Of a stretch of DNA of 8,110 bases, positions 1 to 4,754 are shown one piece after another. The position numbers and the translations under genes are program-made. Location of the stretch: NCBI GenBank assembly GCA_021789395.1, contig JAJYJP010000039.1, positions 1 to 8,110 of the forward strand, in the 5' to 3' direction. The first letter of the stretch is position 1; each line of letters starts with the position of its first letter. Source of the DNA: a bacterium (GTDB taxonomy: Bacteria > Patescibacteriota > Minisyncoccia > Moranbacterales > UBA2206). The notes under the pieces were generated by a model that saw nothing but the letters and a program-made list of their open reading frames with translations, had not been told where the DNA came from and did not search any database.

Positions 1-95
1 ATGGCCAAGATGGTCACAGTAAAAAACTTTGATGGCTTCTTATTTACGAAATCAAATCCCAAATCACCAGATTCATCCAAATACAAATACCACAT
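1..95 (-). CDS. DUF3800 family protein, N-terminal part only (runs off the window)
   Basis: An ATG at 93-95 opens a frame that stays open for 31 codons to the window edge. It begins MWYLYLDESGDLGF and continues with a lysine/phenylalanine-rich stretch ending FFTVTILA. The YLDESGD(x)G opening is the hallmark of DUF3800 proteins, which have a predicted RNase H-like fold with the DES motif (here D7-E8-S9) at the presumed active site. Their biochemical role is unproven; they often occur in phage-related and defence loci. Only about 31 of the usual 200-250 residues are visible, so intactness cannot be judged. No Shine-Dalgarno site is seen; the leader is A/T-rich. It lies 14 bases downstream of the hsdS relic and is co-directional with the restriction locus, so it may be a further accessory gene or the first native gene beyond it. 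Confidence 0.85.
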   Translation of the reverse strand, partial: MWYLYLDESGDLGFDFVNKKPSKFFTVTILA

Positions 96-109
96 GATTT
101 ATTTTTATT

Positions 110-236
110 TTAATTCTTAAACGCTTTATGCAAGATGGATTGCTCGAGCGACAGCAGATCGGCGGGATTGGTTTTGATGTTCTTGAAGTTTTTTAAGCTT
201 TTCCGAAAGCGCATCCAGCCGCGCGACGATCTTTTT
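110..236 (-). pseudogene. relic of the C-terminus of a type I specificity subunit (hsdS), frameshifted
   Basis: Two adjacent reading frames on the minus strand together spell the end of an HsdS protein. The first frame (about 236 to 168) reads KKIVARLDALSEKLKKLQEH then QNQ, the C-terminal coiled-coil motif typical of HsdS. About one base out of phase, near 164-170, the second frame carries on with ADLLSLEQSILHKAFKN and a TAA stop at 110-112, the standard HsdS ending. Removing one base near 'caatccc' would join them into one uninterrupted tail. Nothing resembling a target-recognition domain precedes it: upstream is the DUF6680-like gene's stop and A/T-rich sequence. This is therefore a truncated and frameshifted remnant, distinct from the intact hsdM-hsdS fusion, whose own C-terminus is different in sequence. 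Recognition is from the family motif; no database comparison was made. Confidence 0.8.
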
Positions 237-261
237 TAAATAAAAGACAAGTATAAGAAAA

Positions 262-660
262 TTACTCTATTGGCCCCTGGGGCTCTTGTTTATTTTCTGG
301 GAACGCTTGATCAATGTCGTATTCCGTCAATCCTCTGAATCCATTCTTCTGACATAACCTATAAATTAGACCTACAATCGTACGTTCAGTACTTTTGGCT
401 GGCAGAGTTGGATTGTTTATGACCTCATAAAGATTCCTGACTTTTTGTCTAATTTCAGAATCATTATGAAAGGTGATTGAAATCTTATTTAGAGATTTTC
501 TAAATTCCGTGGATGCATAATCACCTCTATGTGTCATCAACTCCCTTATTGCATCAGATTTTATCCTCTTTTCAATGGCTTTTTCTCCTAAAACCCAAAT
601 AATAATACCGACTATTAAGGCGGGGGCGATTTCATTTAAAACTTTTAAAAATATGTCCAT
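262..660 (-). CDS. small one-pass membrane protein, DUF6680-like
   Basis: A 132-residue protein if the ATG at 660 is used; a TTG four codons upstream (672) would overlap the preceding gene. I prefer the ATG because it follows the GIY-YIG-like gene's TGA with one base between (TGATATG), a normal translational-coupling layout. Residues 11-25 (IAPALIVGIIIWVLG) form one hydrophobic segment near the N-terminus, followed by a basic stretch (EKRIK) that predicts a cytoplasmic body. The soluble part contains LMTHRGDYASTEFRKSLNKI, an F-H-N-D acidic turn, and a late LIYRLCQKNGF helix; these resemble DUF6680-type membrane proteins (LM..R....EF..ALN.I..F). The family has no established function. It is probably cotranscribed with the GIY-YIG-like gene. 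The family match is from memory and moderate; the membrane segment is clear. Confidence 0.6.
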   Translation of the reverse strand: MDIFLKVLNEIAPALIVGIIIWVLGEKAIEKRIKSDAIRELMTHRGDYASTEFRKSLNKISITFHNDSEIRQKVRNLYEVINNPTLPAKSTERTIVGLIYRLCQKNGFRGLTEYDIDQAFPENKQEPQGPIE

Positions 661-661
661 A

Positions 662-1042
662 TCATTGACCAATTAGACTGATCCCAACCTCCTGAACGGC
701 TGGATATCTATCTCCAACTAATGGATGATATCTATTTGCCAAAAAAAGTTCTGCACCTTGAATTTCACTTGGCAGCAATGGATTAGAATCCGCAACAACC
801 CATGAAACTTTCAGGCTTCCCATCGATGAATATTTTGTTATTTCCTGATTTGCCCTATGTTCCTTCAATCTCTGGGCGATATTTCCACTTCCAACCCGTA
901 TAACCTTTGCAAGCAATGGGGATGTATACCAAATTACATATACACCAACTTTATTATTAAAATAAGGAGCATCGAGATTTAATCTTAAAAAATCAAACCA
1001 TTCTCCATTTTGATTATTTTTTATCCAATTTACCCTTTTCAT
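662..1042 (-). CDS. divergent GIY-YIG nuclease-like protein
   Basis: A 126-residue protein starting at ATG 1042, with an AAGGAA Shine-Dalgarno site eight bases upstream. It matches a compact GIY-YIG fold: GVYVIW at 33-38 (the GIY part), then VIRVGSGN at 47-54 in place of the YIG strand, QRLKEHR at 57-63 with the conserved R58 and H62, and E98 in GAELFLANRYHP as the likely metal ligand. The second motif has R49 instead of tyrosine, and the final asparagine position seems to be D111, so catalysis may be altered or lost. GIY-YIG domains cut DNA in homing endonucleases, UvrC and some restriction enzymes; stand-alone small versions occur near mobile and defence genes. It lies 42 bases after hsdM-hsdS and is one base from the membrane-protein gene. 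A role with the restriction system is inferred from position only. Confidence 0.65.
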   Translation of the reverse strand: MKRVNWIKNNQNGEWFDFLRLNLDAPYFNNKVGVYVIWYTSPLLAKVIRVGSGNIAQRLKEHRANQEITKYSSMGSLKVSWVVADSNPLLPSEIQGAELFLANRYHPLVGDRYPAVQEVGISLIGQ

Positions 1043-1050
1043 AATAAATT

Positions 1051-1056
1051 TTCCTT
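1051..1056 (-). promoter_or_regulatory. Shine-Dalgarno site of the GIY-YIG-like gene
   Basis: AAGGAA on the minus strand stands eight bases before the ATG at 1042. It is one of the few good ribosome binding sites in the window and supports this start. Most other genes here rely on coupling or have A/T-rich leaders. Confidence 0.6.
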
Positions 1057-1068
1057 AATTCTACAATT

Positions 1069-1097
1069 ATTATAAACAACAAAATTACCCTTTCCAA
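1069..1097 (-). promoter_or_regulatory. candidate sigma-70 promoter for the GIY-YIG-like/membrane gene pair
   Basis: On the minus strand a perfect TATAAT (1069-1074) lies 17 bases after TTGGAA (1092-1097), a four-of-six match to the -35 consensus. Transcription would start near 1062, giving a leader of about 20 bases that contains the AAGGAA site. The -35 box overlaps the last codons of hsdM-hsdS, so the pair could be expressed on its own as well as by read-through. In DNA this A/T-rich, chance matches are frequent, so this is a candidate only. Confidence 0.4.
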
Positions 1098-3523
1098 ATA
1101 TCATAAATTTTATCTTTTATTTTTTGCTCGTAAATCTCAATCAGTTTTTTATTTGATTTCACTAATGCGCGCTCGGATTCAATTTTTTCGACGATTTGCT
1201 TTTGGATTTTAAGAGGGGGAAGTGGAATTTCTATCGAACGAATTATTGGCATATTAAGACCACCCCTTTGATTGTCGCCATTAATGTTTCTGATCTCTTG
1301 ATATTTGCCTTTCAAAACATATAATAAAAATTCTGAAAGCAGTTTGTCTTTTTCAGGATTTATTGAAACTAATGATTGATTACATGCCGCTTCAGTTCTT
1401 AAGATTGCAACTGTCCCGCGTGTTTTACCCTGTCCATTTAGAGCGATTAAAACTGAATTAACAGGTAACAATCTTGCATTTGATTCTTCAAGTGCCAGTC
1501 TAGTAATTCTTCCGTCACAATCAAATATTTCGCCTTTATGTATGTCACCAGAAACAAGCCATTTTATATCACCACCATAATATTCTCTTTTTGAAGTTAG
1601 CGGAGTTCCCCCAGTCATTAGCTTTGCCACCTCTCCAATTTTAACTTTATTCCACATTAGGTCAATCTCAATTTTTGGTTTCCAATTTTCCACAACCTGT
1701 CGTGCGCCATCAATTATTTTTTGATAACCATCCAATTCAACCACAATTTGCTTTTGAATTTCAAGAGGGGGAAGAGGAATTTTAATAGATTGAACTTGCT
1801 TAGAAGAAATATGCTTCACAGTAACCGCATAAGTACTATCCTCAATTTTTTTTAATTCGTTTTGAATTGACCAATATATATATTCACTAATTACTCCTTT
1901 AAAATTTCTAATACGGCAAACTCGTTGGTTTAATAATGCATCCCCACCATTCCATAAAACAGCATTAAACTCCCCGTCCATTCCTACTAATAAATCGCCA
2001 TTTTTAACAATTAGATCAAAATCAAAATCGTCTCCATCATATTTAGTTTTTGTGGCATTTTTTTTAATGTCCCTGATTCTTATTATAGGAAATCCTTTTG
2101 CTTCATTAAACAATGATGAATCAAATGCAAATCCATTTTGCACTTCACAGACTTCTTTTAATTGCACCATTGGCCACTTTACATTAGTATAATCAGTTTC
2201 AACTCGATACCGATCTCCTGAAAGATTATAATTATCATCTTTTGCAATCTCAGATTTTTTTACCCAATATGCCAATTTACTTTCGATTTTTTTGCCATTT
2301 CTCCATGCCAACAAAATTTTTGCCGCTTCTTGCAAATCATTTTTTTCAATTGGTCGTCTTTGTGCGCCAAGATCAAAGCCATCATTTTCAACCTTCACAA
2401 ATAGAAGTTCATCACTGTTGTTAACAAGCTGATTATCAAAAAATAAGATGCTCGTTTTTACTCCGGCATACGGATTAAAAACACCGCTTGGCAACGAAAC
2501 AACCGCGATGAGCCCGTCTTCAACCAAGGCCTTCCGTAATTGCTTATAAGCATTAGCTGATTGGAAAATAATTCCTTCCGGAACAATAATGGCCGCACGT
2601 CCTTTTGGCTTAAGATGCTCCATGATGTAGTCCACAAAAAGCACTTCAGCTCGATTCGCCTGAATTCCAAAGCGTTTATGTGGAATAATTCCGCCTTTTG
2701 GAGTCATGAATGGCGGATTGGCCATGATAATATCAAAAGTTTCATTCCAGCGAGAATCATCGCTCAAAGTGTCATATTCAAAAATTCTTGGTTCTGGGAA
2801 ATTATGCAAAAACATATTTACTCGGGAAAGTTTTACCATACCTGGATCCAAATCATATCCCGTAAAATTTTCGTGCAAAATTTTCCTTTCATCATGCAAA
2901 ATAGAAGCACCGGTTTTTTTATCAATATTACTGTCTAAAATATGCTTATAGGCACTAATCAAAAAACCAGCCGTTCCGCAAGCAGGGTCTAAGATTGTCT
3001 CGCTCTTTTGTGGATCAATCACATCAACCATGAAATCAATGATATGACGTGGTGTGCGGAATTGCCCAGCATCGCCTTGGCTGCCCATAATTGAAAGTAA
3101 GTGTTCAAATGCATCTCCTAAATCTTCACTGTGATCATATGTAAATCCATCGATTTCATGCAGAAACATATTCAGCGTTTCCGGAGAACGATATGGCAAG
3201 AAAGCGCCTTTCAAAATATCTCGAAAAATTGGCGAGAGCTTTTTGTTAGTCGCCATTTTCTCCAAAGCTTCAACATACAAATTCATTCTTTCCTGTCCAC
3301 CTTTTTTTGGATCCATCAAATTCTTCCAGGAATATTTCGCATACTCGCCCACAAAAAAACTAGCTTTTCCGCCATAGACTTCACTTTGTCGATCCATGTC
3401 ATCCATGTATTTGTAAATCAAGGCATTCGTAATCTGATCCACCTGACTTTTTGGATCCGGCACTTTCCCGACAAGTATTTGCCTAAGGGAATTTATTTTT
3501 CTTTTTGTTGTATCGTTGAGCAT
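1085..3523 (-). CDS. hsdM: type I restriction-modification methyltransferase fused to specificity subunit (HsdM-HsdS)
   Basis: An 812-residue fusion. Residues 1 to about 440 are HsdM: an N-terminal helical domain, QFRTPRHI at 154-161 (the Q-x-x-TPR entry to the methylase domain), AdoMet motif I DPACGTAGF at 179-187, and catalytic NPPF at 269-272, which marks N6-adenine methylation. Residues about 450-615 and 625-812 are two HsdS-type target-recognition domains, each beginning with a short W/N-x-V-x-(L/I)-G/K-E-V element and ending in matching spacer motifs, IPLPPLEIQKQIV (582-594) and IPLPPLKIQKQIV (766-778). Two domains in one chain would read a bipartite target. Type I systems normally have separate M and S genes, so the fusion with a separate hsdR is uncommon. 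The ATG at 3523 lies 11 bases after the nuclease gene's stop, with no evident Shine-Dalgarno site. No internal stop or lost motif is seen; it appears intact. It methylates host DNA and directs HsdR. Confidence 0.96.
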   Translation of the reverse strand: MLNDTTKRKINSLRQILVGKVPDPKSQVDQITNALIYKYMDDMDRQSEVYGGKASFFVGEYAKYSWKNLMDPKKGGQERMNLYVEALEKMATNKKLSPIFRDILKGAFLPYRSPETLNMFLHEIDGFTYDHSEDLGDAFEHLLSIMGSQGDAGQFRTPRHIIDFMVDVIDPQKSETILDPACGTAGFLISAYKHILDSNIDKKTGASILHDERKILHENFTGYDLDPGMVKLSRVNMFLHNFPEPRIFEYDTLSDDSRWNETFDIIMANPPFMTPKGGIIPHKRFGIQANRAEVLFVDYIMEHLKPKGRAAIIVPEGIIFQSANAYKQLRKALVEDGLIAVVSLPSGVFNPYAGVKTSILFFDNQLVNNSDELLFVKVENDGFDLGAQRRPIEKNDLQEAAKILLAWRNGKKIESKLAYWVKKSEIAKDDNYNLSGDRYRVETDYTNVKWPMVQLKEVCEVQNGFAFDSSLFNEAKGFPIIRIRDIKKNATKTKYDGDDFDFDLIVKNGDLLVGMDGEFNAVLWNGGDALLNQRVCRIRNFKGVISEYIYWSIQNELKKIEDSTYAVTVKHISSKQVQSIKIPLPPLEIQKQIVVELDGYQKIIDGARQVVENWKPKIEIDLMWNKVKIGEVAKLMTGGTPLTSKREYYGGDIKWLVSGDIHKGEIFDCDGRITRLALEESNARLLPVNSVLIALNGQGKTRGTVAILRTEAACNQSLVSINPEKDKLLSEFLLYVLKGKYQEIRNINGDNQRGGLNMPIIRSIEIPLPPLKIQKQIVEKIESERALVKSNKKLIEIYEQKIKDKIYDIWKG
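1194..1237. repeat. repeated segment coding the second IPLPPL spacer of the specificity moiety (copy 1)
   Basis: This 44-base segment matches 1746-1789 at 38 of 44 positions by my alignment, in the same orientation and 552 bases apart. Both encode the IPLPPLxIQKQIV spacer motif that follows each target-recognition domain. Such internal repeats in hsdS are functional, allowing a pseudo-symmetric fold, and are known sites of recombination between specificity domains. Confidence 0.7.
1746..1789. repeat. repeated segment coding the first IPLPPL spacer of the specificity moiety (copy 2)
   Basis: Partner of the copy at 1194-1237. It encodes the spacer between the two target-recognition domains. 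The two copies differ at six positions, mostly in third-codon positions or at the end of the segment. Confidence 0.7.
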
Positions 3524-3534
3524 TTATTTATTTT

Positions 3535-4260
3535 TTAATTTATAGAGAGCTCCAATTGTTCCTTTAAATGATCATGCCTAATTTTGAATCGATCAAAGAC
3601 TTGAGACCAAGTTAATGCGTATCCTCTAAAATTAGAATCTGTATCAATAAAAATTAAATCCTTATCACCATAGCTGGCCAACGCTTTCTTTTGTGCGGCT
3701 ATAAAGTCTCCCAATTTATTTCCAATTAAATAAAATTTCCAAACGGCATCTTTACTATTAAATCTTGCCTCTCGTAAAATAACATTTTTATATGTATCCA
3801 GCTGTAACCATTGATCCCTATTTATTGTTACACTTGGCCTTTTTAATTCAAGAACCAGATGTTGTATGCCATCGCCATCATTTTTTTGGCGGCAAGCAAA
3901 AATATCCATCTCTTTATTTTTGTCTTTATCGTCAATTGATATTTCTTCGCTCGACTGGCCCCTTTGTTCCAGCAGCTTTCTGAGCGCTTCTTCAAAATCA
4001 GCCTCTTCTGAGACCACTAAATTATAAGCTTCATCTATGACCCATAAATTTTCCTCGATTAATCCTTGAACTTCACTCTCATATGAAACTTTTTCATTTT
4101 CTATGACTATATCTTTAAGCCTTTGGTAAATTTCATACCTTTCTTCGATCAGCTTAGTTATCTTAAGAAGTCCTTTAAGTGAAATTCTATCAAGCATGTC
4201 AGCCAATTCACCTCTCTCTCCGGCATCCATTTTAATAACTGACTCAAGTATTTTCAGCAA
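3535..4260 (-). CDS. PD-(D/E)XK nuclease, Shedu/DUF4263-like; probable C-terminal part of a broken GHKL-nuclease gene
   Basis: From a TTG at 4260 this frame gives 241 residues, but it is open further, to 4338, without a good start; a first ATG occurs only at codon 11 (4230). The absence of a clear start suggests this is the 3' part of a longer gene. Residues 1-60 are helical and charged. Then ESEVQGLIEENLWVIDEAYN (61-80) resembles the leader helix of Shedu-type nucleases, followed by D119 in KEMDIFA and E138-x-K140 in LVLELKRPS, a PD-(D/E)XK metal-binding core, with a glutamine-rich helix start (QWLQLDTY, 150-157) after it. Its residues seem intact, so an internally started nuclease is possible. 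The upstream neighbour in another frame is a GHKL ATPase fragment. Shedu proteins are anti-phage nucleases; the family link here is by motif only. Confidence 0.7.
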   Translation of the reverse strand: MLKILESVIKMDAGERGELADMLDRISLKGLLKITKLIEERYEIYQRLKDIVIENEKVSYESEVQGLIEENLWVIDEAYNLVVSEEADFEEALRKLLEQRGQSSEEISIDDKDKNKEMDIFACRQKNDGDGIQHLVLELKRPSVTINRDQWLQLDTYKNVILREARFNSKDAVWKFYLIGNKLGDFIAAQKKALASYGDKDLIFIDTDSNFRGYALTWSQVFDRFKIRHDHLKEQLELSIN

Positions 4261-4298
4261 ATCATCTTTAGCTCTTCCGGAATTAATTATTGATGAAA

Positions 4299-4338
4299 TT
4301 AGACCAACAAAAGTTGAGTCGATGGAAATTTTTCCAAA
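4299..4338 (-). other. frame-change junction between GHKL and nuclease reading frames
   Basis: Both frames are open across these 40 bases: the GHKL frame ends at a TAA in 4299-4301 and the nuclease frame opens after a TAA at 4339-4341. Moving from the first to the second needs a one-base backward shift, for instance in the AAAAA run near 4328-4333. The GHKL frame loses family-like sequence at about residue 139, while the nuclease frame already reads plausible protein (IDSTFVGLISSIINSG). An indel, or a larger deletion whose ends fall here, would explain this. Confidence 0.6.
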
Positions 4339-4736
4339 TTATCCGCTTTAATTTTAATAATGTATTTTTTATTTTTATCACCATCATTGTATACCGTTTC
4401 CCAAGAAGCATCTGATGCAAATACTAGAAAAGTAAATCTACCATATCCATTCTGGCCGTGAGGCAGAGATATATTTCGCTTGTGCTTCTTTTCAGAAACA
4501 AAATATGGTTTAAACTTGTTATTTAATTCTGAAAAGGAAATCCCCATTCCATTATCCACTATCTTCAAAGAAGAAAATCCACCCAATCCCAATCCATTAT
4601 CCATAAAACTAATTTCTACCTTAGAAGCACCAGCATCAAAACCATTCCATACATATTCCGCTATAGCTTTTTCAGCAGTATATCCTTTGAGATGCTTCTT
4701 AATAGCAGGGGTTGTTATTTCTATTCTATTTGCCAT
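4299..4736 (-). CDS. GHKL (Bergerat-fold) ATPase domain, truncated
   Basis: A 145-residue reading frame from ATG 4736 (MANRIEIT), 18 bases after the hsdR stop; a TTG at 4754 would add six residues but the ATG is more credible. It has the ATP-binding boxes of the GHKL superfamily (gyrase B, Hsp90, MutL, histidine kinases): the N box with E27, N31 and D34 in AEYVWNGFDAGA, the G1 box DNGMG at 61-65, and the G2 box HGQNGYGRFTF at 93-103. The frame stops at FPSTQLLLV, just before the last strands of the fold, and there is no transducer domain or effector. A GHKL domain this short should not work alone. The next frame downstream, overlapping by 40 bases, encodes a nuclease, so the two are most likely ends of one gene. 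This would resemble MutL-like ATPase-nuclease proteins of defence loci. Role in the restriction locus is inferred from its position between hsdR and hsdM. Confidence 0.75.
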   Translation of the reverse strand: MANRIEITTPAIKKHLKGYTAEKAIAEYVWNGFDAGASKVEISFMDNGLGLGGFSSLKIVDNGMGISFSELNNKFKPYFVSEKKHKRNISLPHGQNGYGRFTFLVFASDASWETVYNDGDKNKKYIIKIKADNLEKFPSTQLLLV

Positions 4737-4754
4737 TTTAAAATTTTTTTGCAA

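Noticed and set aside
272..290. GCCCCAGGGGC palindrome as a terminator of the membrane-protein gene
   Set aside because: It lies inside the last codons, leaves almost no loop if fully paired, and is not followed directly by a T run.
661..672. TTG start for the membrane protein overlapping the GIY-YIG-like gene
   Set aside because: The ATG at 660 is one base after the upstream stop and leaves the membrane segment at its expected position.
2242..2951. Plus-strand open frames opposite hsdM-hsdS
   Set aside because: They overlap well-supported minus-strand methylase coding sequence, have no family-like motifs, and read as antisense shadows.
4326..4336. Programmed -1 frameshifting joining the GHKL and nuclease frames
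   Set aside because: The A5-T3 stretch does not form an X-XXY-YYZ heptamer in the right phase, and I see no strong stimulatory hairpin or Shine-Dalgarno element; a mutation or deletion is simpler.
4737..4754. TTG start for the GHKL frame directly after the hsdR stop
   Set aside because: The ATG six codons later begins MANRIEIT, fits the usual start of the domain, and avoids a rare start codon.
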